DNA from: Bacteroidia bacterium | GTDB taxonomy: Bacteria; Bacteroidota; Bacteroidia; J057 | Direction of reading: 5' to 3' | Assembly: GCA_022760475.1 (NCBI GenBank) | Contig: JALEFZ010000086.1 | Coordinates: 1 to 64,000 of the forward strand | DNA length: 64,000 nucleotides | Shown here: positions 26,367-35,044 of the stretch, one piece after another | Layout of the letters: every line of letters starts with the position of its first letter | Numbering within the stretch: the first letter of the stretch is position 1 | Program-made: the position numbers and the translations under genes | Notes under the pieces: model-generated | The model's input: only the letters and a program-made list of their open reading frames with translations | Told to the model about the DNA's origin: nothing | Database searches by the model: none

Positions 26367-27773
26367 TTATTCTCCAAGCTCAGGAATCAATTCCTTCACC
26401 TGCTTGTCTCCTATGACAATTTCTAGGTTGTCAGTTCTTGCCCAATGGTCAGACCTGTAAACTGTACCGTCAGGAAGATAAAAGGTCAACTTATACTCAA
26501 TGTCTGCTCTGATTCCCGGGTCCAGGAATACAGTACCCAAAGCACCACTGAAACCATCGGAACGAATCATTTTGTGAGGCAAATCAATCTTGGTCGTACC
26601 GGTAGGATCGGCCTGTCTCGAACGCAGTTCAATCTTCATCATCTCTGCCTTCACAAACCTCAAGGGCGAGAGGGTCGTAAGCACTACCTCCTTGGCACGA
26701 TCATCTCCAAGGGCTTTCATGATTTTTTTCTGCACAAGTCGATTGCAGGACTTACAGGGATTTACAGAGTATTCAATCCATACCTTCTTCACGCTTTTGT
26801 CATTATCCAGAAAACCAGGAAATAGCCTGGCGTCAATTTTTGCAAGGGCTTTTTCTGGGATTTCTGCATTTCCCATTTGCCAGGTATAGATAAAGGGCTT
26901 GACTATATTGCCAGTCTTCTTCATCCTCAGGACATGTAAGTTCTTCAAGACCAAGGGATAATCAGAAGGGTTTCTCCAACCATCTCGACGCCATGCGCTG
27001 CCATTGAGTTCGATGGTGCCAAAGGTTGAAGGATCGTCCAACTTTAGCGTAATGGGAATGTCTTTCGCCGGAATATCCGAACCTTCCGGGCTTAGTTTTA
27101 ATGTTCCATTCAAACCAATGTTGCTGAAAAGAGCCGTCATCAGAAAGTCAGGCCTGTCAATAGGAAAAGATATGGTAATGGGATCAAGAAAGTCCTTAGG
27201 CGCCTGAACAATGATACTTGAAGGATCAACCCCATAATTTTGGACTTGAGGAAAAGAAACCTCCACCGCCACAGGCATTGCCAGGAGCTTGTTTACAGGA
27301 TATTGACTGGAAACCGGATCACTTTTGACATCGAGTTCCAACAGCGCCCTGGCAATCTCTATGTCCCTTCTGGTGATGTTGGGTTTCAGACGAGCTGTAA
27401 CTACAACCTTTCCACCTCCTGCGCTGGCATCCTGGTTAAATTCAACGTCATATTTCCCCGTCTGGGCATCCCAATTCAGGCTGTAGGCCGAAGGCAGATA
27501 GTAAAAATATCCTGATTTAGGATTCACATCCCTATAGATATTTCGATAAAGATTAAGGATGCCATTATTGGATTCAAAAGGATAATCGCTCTTCACCTGA
27601 TTCAGGTATTCAAAGGGAGAATTGGAAGGACCTTGTGGGTTCAAATCATCCTCTTCATTTTCTGTGTTGCTGTCAGTTCCAAAGTCAATGGTATTCCCTT
27701 GAGCATTAAGAAGAGAAATACCCTGACCAAGAATAAGGCTTAGGCAAAGGAGTATATGAATGATATTTTTCAT
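26367..27773 (-). CDS. Secreted YYxP-family protein
   Basis: From the ATG at 27773 the protein has 468 residues and a signal peptide (IIHILLCLSLILGQGISLLNA). A Glu/Asp/Asn-rich linker follows (TENEEDDLNPQG). The cluster signature appears as SGYFYYLPSAYSLNWD near residue 85. A CKSC pair sits at about residue 340. The C-terminal beta strands (FLDPGIRADIEYKLTFYLPDG) match the end blocks of the plus-strand paralogs. No named domain is recognised. It lies 29 bp from the gene upstream of it on the same strand. Confidence 0.75.
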   Translation of the reverse strand: MKNIIHILLCLSLILGQGISLLNAQGNTIDFGTDSNTENEEDDLNPQGPSNSPFEYLNQVKSDYPFESNNGILNLYRNIYRDVNPKSGYFYYLPSAYSLNWDAQTGKYDVEFNQDASAGGGKVVVTARLKPNITRRDIEIARALLELDVKSDPVSSQYPVNKLLAMPVAVEVSFPQVQNYGVDPSSIIVQAPKDFLDPITISFPIDRPDFLMTALFSNIGLNGTLKLSPEGSDIPAKDIPITLKLDDPSTFGTIELNGSAWRRDGWRNPSDYPLVLKNLHVLRMKKTGNIVKPFIYTWQMGNAEIPEKALAKIDARLFPGFLDNDKSVKKVWIEYSVNPCKSCNRLVQKKIMKALGDDRAKEVVLTTLSPLRFVKAEMMKIELRSRQADPTGTTKIDLPHKMIRSDGFSGALGTVFLDPGIRADIEYKLTFYLPDGTVYRSDHWARTDNLEIVIGDKQVKELIPELGE

Positions 27774-27802
27774 TTGGGTGATTGTTGTGTGTGGCAAAGT
27801 AT

Positions 27803-28384
27803 TCAGGGCTTAATGGTTCGGGCAGATTTAAAAGGGAGCAGTTTGACAGGTATCGTAATGTTGGAAATGGCATTGGGGTCATTGGTAGGAGGACTTACAC
27901 GCCATTCCTTCGAAAGGAGGTAGATGTATTTGGGTGCTGTAATGTCTTGAATGCCGCCCCCATCAGAAATACCGGGTATTCCATCAAGGACTGAGTCTCC
28001 CTTTTTCTCCTTCTTCACAAGCAAAACCTTAACCTTCCGAGATGAGATATAAGGCTTGGAATAGGACCTGCCTGGAGTAAAACTGAAGGAAATATCTATG
28101 TTCCCATCTCCAGGAGCCAGGTCTACAAGGGCTACATTGATGTCCTGAAGAGGGTTGTCTCCTCCTGTCATGATAAAGGCCTTTGCTTGCATGGAAACAT
28201 CCTTGGGAATGTTCTCATAATATAGGGTCAAAGTGATTTTCTGTTCCTCCTCACTCTGTTTGACCAGCTTGCTGATGTTTTTACTACCAAACATTGGACC
28301 TTCTAAAAGTTTGAGCTCCTGCTGCCCATGGCCAATCAGTGGGCAAAGAAGAATAAGAAGCACTAAGGCTTGAATCGCTTTCAT
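27803..28384 (-). CDS. Secreted protein, cluster accessory
   Basis: From the ATG at 28384 this 193-residue protein has a signal peptide (IQALVLLILLCPLIGHG, then QQ). The mature part is beta-rich and polar and carries a Gly/Asp-rich loop (GDSVLDGIPGISDGGG). It lacks the Y-Y-x-P signature of its neighbours, although the strand ITLTLYYENIPKDVS is vaguely similar. It is the first gene of the leftward unit. Its position, secretion signal and spacing tie it to the cluster; its role is unknown. Confidence 0.7.
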   Translation of the reverse strand: MKAIQALVLLILLCPLIGHGQQELKLLEGPMFGSKNISKLVKQSEEEQKITLTLYYENIPKDVSMQAKAFIMTGGDNPLQDINVALVDLAPGDGNIDISFSFTPGRSYSKPYISSRKVKVLLVKKEKKGDSVLDGIPGISDGGGIQDITAPKYIYLLSKEWRVSPPTNDPNAISNITIPVKLLPFKSARTIKP

Positions 28385-28734
28385 GATGATTCGGATTTTC
28401 TTAAGCGGTTTGAAAAAATAATTCAAAGTTGTTGATCACAGTATGGGTCGTGCCGACTAACCAGCCAAGCAACAGTTACTGAAAAAAGGACGAATGAGAA
28501 GAAGAGTTTACTTGTCCTGAAAACAGTTTTTCTGATTATCCAAGGAATGAAGGGGATGAAAAAAAGGACAGTTAGGGAAATGTAAATTCTTTTTTGAGAT
28601 CGTCTGACAAGTAGAAATTTTCTTAAAACACCACTAGCCCCATGACGGAAGCCCCTGTTTTGACCATTCATTCGGAGTAATTCGAAACGGAAGAAACAAG
28701 GATGCATTCTTTCAACCTCATGAAAAACATACCT
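28385..28734. other. Divergent intergenic region of the secreted-protein cluster
   Basis: These 350 bp separate the two divergent runs and should hold both promoters. I see no full TTTG/TAnnTTTG promoter on either strand. A minus-strand frame (28423-28671) could encode two membrane helices, but nothing else supports it. Confidence 0.5.
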
Positions 28735-30531
28735 ATGAAAAAGCTTATTCTCATAATTTCAACAATGGTATTTTGCCTGACATCAGCACATGCAGTAGTC
28801 ATGTATGATGAGGGGCGAGAAACCATCGATGGCATCCAATTGCTACGAGACCGAGAAGATCCACTTGCCTATTATTACCTTCCCCAATATCCCCATTTGT
28901 CAAAAAAAGAAGACGGGAGTTTGGAGTTTCTTTGTATGAAGTATGTCGGTAAGGGAGGTGAAGAGACCAATGGAGGAATATTCCATGCACTGATCGAATT
29001 TTCCCTTCCTGTTGAAGTCATTGCTACTTTACAGGCAAAATTGGAAGAAAAAATCAATGGAGCCAGGATTGTAGGACCAGTTCCAATGATGCAAGCGGCA
29101 GAAGACGATGAAGATGGGCTTGCCCGATTCTCTGTAGTGTCTGCCATTTTGAATGATACCAAAGGCGACAACCCATTCACTTCAAATGTCCTGACATCCG
29201 GATTTGCTCCTTTACTGCCAGGTTCAAAGGCTGCGATTGCTGCCAAACTCAATCAAAGTGGAGCAACCCTGCTTTGGGAGTCGTTATCTGGGCCTACTTC
29301 AGATATTTCGGTATCTGTAAGAGGATATTACGAAGCAGCCGTAAAGGGATACAATGCCGTAATTACTGCGGATATGTCTACAGTTTACAAGCATTATTCA
29401 AAAATCAAAAACCAACAATCCGGATACACCAAAAAGCAGCTCAGAGATATCAATGATTCATTGATTCAGACTCAGATGATCAAGATCGACGTTTTTGACA
29501 GATCCAAAGGCCTTGGAATCAAGGTAGATGACATGGAAAACATCCTAAATATGGTTACGGACAAGTTGATCGAACTGATGTTTGATGCAGAAAATGGCTG
29601 GGCCAAAACTCCAGAAAGGGAAGCCGCTGTGGAAGCCAATCAATTGAAGGGAAGGCAGGAAAGGGGATGGTTTGCCAAGACATTCCTTGGACCAGATAAC
29701 ACACCTTATTATTCTGATAATCAATATGTCCTGAAGAAAAGAGAAGATGTTAGGGTAAATAAATTCTATCTCAATCTATCCAAGTCTACCACGATTAAAG
29801 TACCCATCTATTCTTCAGGCAACATTGGAGGACTGTATGATAAAATGAAAGAAGATCCCAGGTATTTCAGGATCGTGGACATGGATGATGCTGCATTCCA
29901 AAAAAGAGATGTACACTTTCAGGTAGATGGTACTTACATCAATGCTTTCGAGGAACTGATCAATTTTGCCACCATTACTTTTGTAAAGGACAAAGAGGGT
30001 GGGGAAGCCATAACCAGAGACCTGGTCTTCAGAAAAGAAGGCATCGACAAAAAGTACTTCCAAACAGTCAGTTACCCCCGCCTTGGAAGCGCTGAAGCAG
30101 ATTGGCTCAATTACAAATACAAAGTGAGTTGGAGCATCAAAGGGATTCCTGAAGCCATCGTTCTTCCAAGCGAAAATACATGGGAAAGGACCAATGCAAC
30201 TTCAATTCCACTTGTACCTCCACTGGAAAAGAGAAGCCTGGAAGTGGATGCGGATAGAGGGTTGTTCAAAGAGTCAAATGTCTTGTCTTGCACCATTCGC
30301 CTGATGACAATTTTGGGAGGAAAGGCGAGGGTTCACAAAACATTGGTACTTCGTGCAAATGACACTGAAGGTACAAGCAAGACCTCACTCTTTTTTGATC
30401 CTGGTGAGCCGATTCTTTATGAAGTGAGCTGGTATTCAAGAAATGGGAGGGTGAAGAGGAAGGCTGAAGTATTGGATGGAGAATATCTTTTCCTGATACC
30501 CCCTTCAGAGGATGAGTTTACCAAGAATTAA
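28735..30531 (+). CDS. Secreted YYxP-family protein
   Basis: From the ATG at 28735 the protein has 598 residues and a signal peptide (KKLILIISTMVFCLTSAHA). Shared blocks, in order: DPLAYYYLP, DGSLEFLCMKYVG, GGIFHALIEFSLP, IVGPVP, FAPLLPGSKAAIAAKL, NQSGATLLWESL, a middle region, then FQKRDVHFQVDGTY and a C-terminal block with YKYKVSWSIKG and PPLEKRSLEVD. The upstream in-frame ATG at 28702 would add 11 residues before the signal peptide and is less likely. It is the first gene of a seven-gene rightward unit; 21 bp separate it from the next. Function is unknown; export to the periplasm or surface is likely. Confidence 0.8.
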   Translation: MKKLILIISTMVFCLTSAHAVVMYDEGRETIDGIQLLRDREDPLAYYYLPQYPHLSKKEDGSLEFLCMKYVGKGGEETNGGIFHALIEFSLPVEVIATLQAKLEEKINGARIVGPVPMMQAAEDDEDGLARFSVVSAILNDTKGDNPFTSNVLTSGFAPLLPGSKAAIAAKLNQSGATLLWESLSGPTSDISVSVRGYYEAAVKGYNAVITADMSTVYKHYSKIKNQQSGYTKKQLRDINDSLIQTQMIKIDVFDRSKGLGIKVDDMENILNMVTDKLIELMFDAENGWAKTPEREAAVEANQLKGRQERGWFAKTFLGPDNTPYYSDNQYVLKKREDVRVNKFYLNLSKSTTIKVPIYSSGNIGGLYDKMKEDPRYFRIVDMDDAAFQKRDVHFQVDGTYINAFEELINFATITFVKDKEGGEAITRDLVFRKEGIDKKYFQTVSYPRLGSAEADWLNYKYKVSWSIKGIPEAIVLPSENTWERTNATSIPLVPPLEKRSLEVDADRGLFKESNVLSCTIRLMTILGGKARVHKTLVLRANDTEGTSKTSLFFDPGEPILYEVSWYSRNGRVKRKAEVLDGEYLFLIPPSEDEFTKN

Positions 30532-30552
30532 GTAGCCGCAAAAACAAAAACG

Positions 30553-32289
30553 ATGAAAGTAATCCAAATTTTTATTTGGCTAGGATTGTTGTGGCCAATG
30601 TTAGGGGCTCAACTTCACGGCCAACAGGTATTGATCGACAGGGGAGTGAATGTCGAAGGCCTTTGGGTTTTCCCGCTCTTGAGTGATCCCAATACCTATC
30701 TCTACCTTCCTTATGAGTCTAAATTGTCAACGGACGAACAAGGAAATCCCAAATTCTCACTTTTGAGGTACGTAATCAATGAGCCTGGGGAAGGACAGGC
30801 CTCTGAAACGATCACTGAGGCAGATGGGGGGGCAGTACTTCATTTCCTGATCGAGTATGGAACTCCAAAAGAATTGGTAGAAACTGCCCAGTCCAGTTTA
30901 AGAGAAAGAATGGAAAACGACTCCATTAAGGTCAGAGGGCCTGTAATTTTTGAAAAAGGCAGGTATACATTGGTTTCTTCCATTATCAAGAACAAGCAAA
31001 AAGAAATGGAGGTCCTCGCAACAGGGGAAGCTCCGGTTCTGGAAGGATCAAAAATCGCCCTCAGCTTTGAGCTGACGCCTCAAAAGTCCAAACTTTTATT
31101 GGAGAGTTTGAAAATGAAAACCTCAGACTTGTCTATTGTATTTGACATGGCATTTTCTGGGCTAACTGATAGTTACAAGGCAATGCTCGAGGTGGACTGG
31201 TCGGAAATCCAGCAAAGTCAGGCCTTCAAAGCTGGTGGTAGTGTCTACTTCGTGGGGGCTGATGTGGAGTTGGGCTTTGAACGATTAAGAAAGGACAATG
31301 CCATAAAGCTGACGACTGTTGGGGATGGTGGAAATCTGGATGCCTTGGTACAGACGGTCTATGATAAATTGCTGAAAATGCTATTCGAACCTGTCAAACC
31401 TGAATCGGTTCCTGAAGACCAACAAGGTGGTTTGATGGATGCCATTGGTACTGCGATAGGTGGAGCCTTGGGTAATAGCAGAAATACGACAGGTTTCGGG
31501 CTGAATGTCGGTTACCAAATGAAGGATTTCAAAACCGAAGGGAAATCGATCATGCACTTCAATGGACGTTCTACCGTCCAAAGGCATCATTTTATCACCT
31601 TCAATGCTGGGAACCTTTACACCAAATATGGCAAAAATAAGGCAGTTTTCCAGGATGTACCCCTATATGACCTGGCTTTCCAGCAGCGAGAAATCTACGT
31701 CGGAGTAGATGGCGACCTGGAAAAAGAGTTTGAAAGTATGCTCAATAGCGTAACGGTCAGTCTTAGAAAAAAGCACCAGAATGGAAAAGAAAGCCTTAGG
31801 CAGATGATTCTAACAAGGGAGTCATTCCAGGAATACGATGGCAAAATGTCTATGGTATACGGTTCCTATGAGGATAGCAACCGCACCGAATGGCTCAACT
31901 ACGAATTCCAGACAATCTGGCAATTTCAGGGGGGAGGAAGCATGTCTAGTTCCTGGGAAAAAGGAAATGCTTCGATGATCAACCTATATACGCCATTTGA
32001 AAGAAAACTGATTGAGGTAGACGGAGACCTGGAAAGCCTAAAAGCCAAGGATGTAAGGGCCATTGTTCTAAATATTGAGTATCCATTTTTTGATGAAAGG
32101 AAGAAAAAAAGGGTAACCATAAGACCCGGGGATGAGCTTGGAGATAAGGGAATTGAGATTACCCTCCCCAATGAGGTAGATGAAGTTTCCTATTCATTGC
32201 TATGGATTCAAAAGGATGGGAAAAGAGTCGAGAAAAAGGGGACTGATAAGTATGGCTTGATTTTCATCGATGAAATGCCGGAACCATGA
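30553..32289 (+). CDS. Secreted YYxP-family protein with glycine-zipper segment
   Basis: A 578-residue paralog with a signal peptide (IFIWLGLLWPMLGAQLHG). Blocks: DPNTYLYLP, QGNPKFSLLRYV, GGAVLHFLIEYGTP, VRGPVIFEKG, APVLEGSKIALSFEL, then SFQEYDGK and the C-terminal WLNYEFQTIWQFQGG and FERKLIEVDGDLESL. Residues ~290-306 (GLMDAIGTAIGGALG) form a small glycine-rich hydrophobic stretch like a membrane-inserting glycine zipper. It overlaps the next gene by 4 bp (ATGA), so translation is coupled. Closest in layout to the 37336-39279 paralog. Confidence 0.8.
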   Translation: MKVIQIFIWLGLLWPMLGAQLHGQQVLIDRGVNVEGLWVFPLLSDPNTYLYLPYESKLSTDEQGNPKFSLLRYVINEPGEGQASETITEADGGAVLHFLIEYGTPKELVETAQSSLRERMENDSIKVRGPVIFEKGRYTLVSSIIKNKQKEMEVLATGEAPVLEGSKIALSFELTPQKSKLLLESLKMKTSDLSIVFDMAFSGLTDSYKAMLEVDWSEIQQSQAFKAGGSVYFVGADVELGFERLRKDNAIKLTTVGDGGNLDALVQTVYDKLLKMLFEPVKPESVPEDQQGGLMDAIGTAIGGALGNSRNTTGFGLNVGYQMKDFKTEGKSIMHFNGRSTVQRHHFITFNAGNLYTKYGKNKAVFQDVPLYDLAFQQREIYVGVDGDLEKEFESMLNSVTVSLRKKHQNGKESLRQMILTRESFQEYDGKMSMVYGSYEDSNRTEWLNYEFQTIWQFQGGGSMSSSWEKGNASMINLYTPFERKLIEVDGDLESLKAKDVRAIVLNIEYPFFDERKKKRVTIRPGDELGDKGIEITLPNEVDEVSYSLLWIQKDGKRVEKKGTDKYGLIFIDEMPEP

Positions 32290-32957
32290 AAAAGCGAATC
32301 TGGATATACCTGATTGGGATGCTAATACTTCCAGCGATTGGTAAGGCTCAGGCATTTAAGCCCGAAAGCAAAATCAGTTTGAGTCTTAAGGATTCTAGTG
32401 AATGGGTCTTAATCTCTCGAGGCGATAATCCCCAGGCTTATTATTACTACCCAGCCAAATTGAGACTTAGTGTCAACAAGAGAGGCAGGGAGGAGATGTC
32501 GTTCCTGGAGATCAGAAAAAGTACAAATCCAAAAGATTCCAGTCTTCAGGCTGGTATCCTACACTTTCTGCTAAGCTGGGATCTGAGCCCAAGGCAAATC
32601 ATGGAACTGGATACGGCTGTAAAACATCAAATCAATAAGCATGCAATGCTTTGGGGCAGTATTCCCTTGCAAACTGATGAAACTGATCCTGCAGTAGAGA
32701 TATCTGCTACAAAGGCCAATGAATATGTAAATGTTCTGGTAAAAAGTCTACGTGCTTCTTCTCAGATACCTACTCATCCCGGAGGAAAATGGGCTGCCAG
32801 CTTTCAATTTGAAGCTAAAGAGGCTGAAAAAGTCCGCGAGGCTTTCAATGATCCTGCTCTCTGGGGAGATGGAGCCATTCACTGGAAATACTATTTCCAG
32901 GAATTGCAGGAAGAACTAACCCTAAGCATAGCTCTATCTGAGTTTTTGAGGAAATAA
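32286..32957 (+). CDS. Short secreted YYxP-family protein (N-terminal module only)
   Basis: This 223-residue protein has a signal peptide (IWIYLIGMLILPAIGKAQA) and only the N-terminal module of the family: NPQAYYYYPAKLRLSVN, EEMSFLEIRKS, QAGILHFLLSWDLS, then ISATKANEYVNVLVKSL and a final WAASFQFEAKEAEKVREAF. It lacks the middle region and the C-terminal beta block. The frame is clean with its own start overlapping the previous gene by 4 bp, so it is either a functional minimal member or a stably truncated copy. Confidence 0.75.
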   Translation: MKKRIWIYLIGMLILPAIGKAQAFKPESKISLSLKDSSEWVLISRGDNPQAYYYYPAKLRLSVNKRGREEMSFLEIRKSTNPKDSSLQAGILHFLLSWDLSPRQIMELDTAVKHQINKHAMLWGSIPLQTDETDPAVEISATKANEYVNVLVKSLRASSQIPTHPGGKWAASFQFEAKEAEKVREAFNDPALWGDGAIHWKYYFQELQEELTLSIALSEFLRK

Positions 32958-32986
32958 AATTTATGTCAACAATCACTTACAATACA

Positions 32987-34993
32987 ATGAACCCAAATAA
33001 AACCTTTAAAAGCCTGTTGTTGATGATCTTCGGAATCCTTTTGTTGAGGCCGGGACAAGCACAGGTCATTGACAATGAAAACAAAGTCAATGTGATCCTT
33101 TCTGATGGGGTGAATGTAACCTTATATGGGGCAGCATCAACCCTTTCAGATGAGAAATCCAAGGAATACTATTACATGCCTACCAAACTGCGCCTGTCCA
33201 AAAAGGCAGATGGTACACCCATGTTTCTATTCCTGAAATACACCACAGAAGATCCAAGGGGAGATGAGAGCAATGGAGCCATTCTACATATGTTGATGGA
33301 GTATGGCTTGACCAGGGAGCAGGAAAGAGAACTTGGCAATAAGTTAAAAAGACAAGTGAAAGGCGCTGTCTTGAAAGGAGTCGTGGATGTAGATCCGGCA
33401 GAGGAAAATTCCATTCAGATTGTATCAGCCACACTCAACAACAAAAAAAGAGTAAGGACGCTGGTTCATTCAGGAAAGGCTCCGAAGTTCCCTGGAAATA
33501 AGATTGCCGTTGCGGCTGAACTGGACAAAAATGCGGCCCAGTTGATGGATGCAACATTTAAGGAAACATCTTCTATCGCTGACCTGTCGATTACCCTTGC
33601 CTACGATTACCATGTCCGTGTACCTGCGGTTAAAGGCTACATCATTGAAGACTGGTCAAAACTGGATAGCCTCCACTTGTTGGACAGTGCCTATTACAGC
33701 AAAGAGGTCAAAAAGGAAAAAGACTACGGAGAGAAAGCCATTAATGGAGTTGTAGGTGGAATCGTAGGAGGACCGATTGGTGCAGCCATTGGTTGGTTTG
33801 GTTCTGGAAATAAAAAGACCACCAAAAGGACTTATGATGAAATGAGGAATTTCTATCGCTTCATGGAAGAAAAGGGAGTCATAGAAATGCGATTGGAGGA
33901 AAACATAGACGATGCGCGTATTCAGACCATCCGAGACGCCTTTTTCCAACACTTCCTCAACAGCTTTACCGAGCGGGTTTCAGAGGAGGTTCCCTCACCG
34001 GGCAAACAAGAGAAGGTGGCCATGCCCAATATCAAGATTGGAAACGAATATAAGTTTAGAAGAGAATTTGTAGAGATGATAGTGGAAAAAAGAAGAAGAG
34101 AATTCAACCTTTCTTATGCTTTTGCGGTGAAGAAATCATTCCAAATGACCGAGAATTTGGCTTCCTGGTACGATGGAGTAAAGCATAATCCCAAATGTGT
34201 AGGTGAAGTGGTACTGAACGATCCCTTCTTCCAACACCGACAAGTCAACATGATCCTTGACCTGGATGCAGAGGATATGATGGGAAAGGAACTGAACTAT
34301 GTAACAGTCAATGTCAGGAAATCGAGGAAGTTACAAGGGGGAAACGATTTCGAAGAGGCCATTACTTTTGACAGGTCATTCTTTGCCAACAATGGGAACA
34401 GAGCTGAATTGGTCTACTCAAAAGCAAAGTCTGATAAGCCTTCCGAGTATGAATACAAGGTTCAATGGAGCTTAAGGGGAGGGAATATTTGGCCTACACC
34501 AAAGGAAGATACTTCTTGGCAAAAAGGCTCATGGCAGGCGATTTCTCTTTCTCCGCCGGTCGAACCCAGGTTTATCAGGTATGAAGTCGACCTTGACGAG
34601 TTACAGGAACTGGATCTTAGGAATGCTACCCTCCAACTTCGTTATCAGAAGTTTGGGCGAGAAGTGGAGACCAACCTCAACATCAGTTTGTATAGCAAAG
34701 AGCCTTACAAGGAAAAAACCATCTACATGGACAAGGGAACTCAAGGCTATGCCTATCGGCTGGTATTCACCCATAAGCGAAAAGGCGTGATGGCCATGCC
34801 ATGGGAAGCCAAGATCAATACCGATTACATCTTTGCGGTGGTTCCACAGGAACTCTACAACAATGATGAAACCTTTATAGAGCAAGCTCTGGAGGCAGGA
34901 AAGACCATTCTAAGGGCAGCCAGGGGAGATCAGGAGGTGGACGAGAAAGACGCTATCCTGGATAAGTTCGCCGATGTCCTCAAAACTGATTAA
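32987..34993 (+). CDS. Secreted YYxP-family protein with glycine zipper
   Basis: From the ATG at 32987 the protein has 668 residues and a signal peptide (FKSLLLMIFGILLLRPGQAQ); the frame is open to 32963. Blocks: KEYYYMPTKLRLS, DGTPMFLFLKYTT, NGAILHMLMEYGLT, APKFPGNKIAVAAEL, KNAAQLMDATF. A glycine zipper follows at ~250-270 (GVVGGIVGGPIGAAIGWFG). Then come ASWYDGVKHNPKCV, LNDPFFQHRQVNMIL, YVTVNVRKSRK, YEYKVQWSLRGGN and a C-terminal YQKFGREVE block. It is the nearest relative of the next gene, sharing most blocks almost residue for residue. Confidence 0.8.
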   Translation: MNPNKTFKSLLLMIFGILLLRPGQAQVIDNENKVNVILSDGVNVTLYGAASTLSDEKSKEYYYMPTKLRLSKKADGTPMFLFLKYTTEDPRGDESNGAILHMLMEYGLTREQERELGNKLKRQVKGAVLKGVVDVDPAEENSIQIVSATLNNKKRVRTLVHSGKAPKFPGNKIAVAAELDKNAAQLMDATFKETSSIADLSITLAYDYHVRVPAVKGYIIEDWSKLDSLHLLDSAYYSKEVKKEKDYGEKAINGVVGGIVGGPIGAAIGWFGSGNKKTTKRTYDEMRNFYRFMEEKGVIEMRLEENIDDARIQTIRDAFFQHFLNSFTERVSEEVPSPGKQEKVAMPNIKIGNEYKFRREFVEMIVEKRRREFNLSYAFAVKKSFQMTENLASWYDGVKHNPKCVGEVVLNDPFFQHRQVNMILDLDAEDMMGKELNYVTVNVRKSRKLQGGNDFEEAITFDRSFFANNGNRAELVYSKAKSDKPSEYEYKVQWSLRGGNIWPTPKEDTSWQKGSWQAISLSPPVEPRFIRYEVDLDELQELDLRNATLQLRYQKFGREVETNLNISLYSKEPYKEKTIYMDKGTQGYAYRLVFTHKRKGVMAMPWEAKINTDYIFAVVPQELYNNDETFIEQALEAGKTILRAARGDQEVDEKDAILDKFADVLKTD

Positions 34994-35044
34994 TCAAGCT
35001 GAATTAAAATTTCACACAACAATACCCATATAAACATTAAAATT

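Noticed and set aside
28423-28671. Minus-strand frame of 82 codons with two hydrophobic segments
   Set aside because: It fills the divergent promoter region of the secreted-protein cluster, has no start-site support and no recognisable family.
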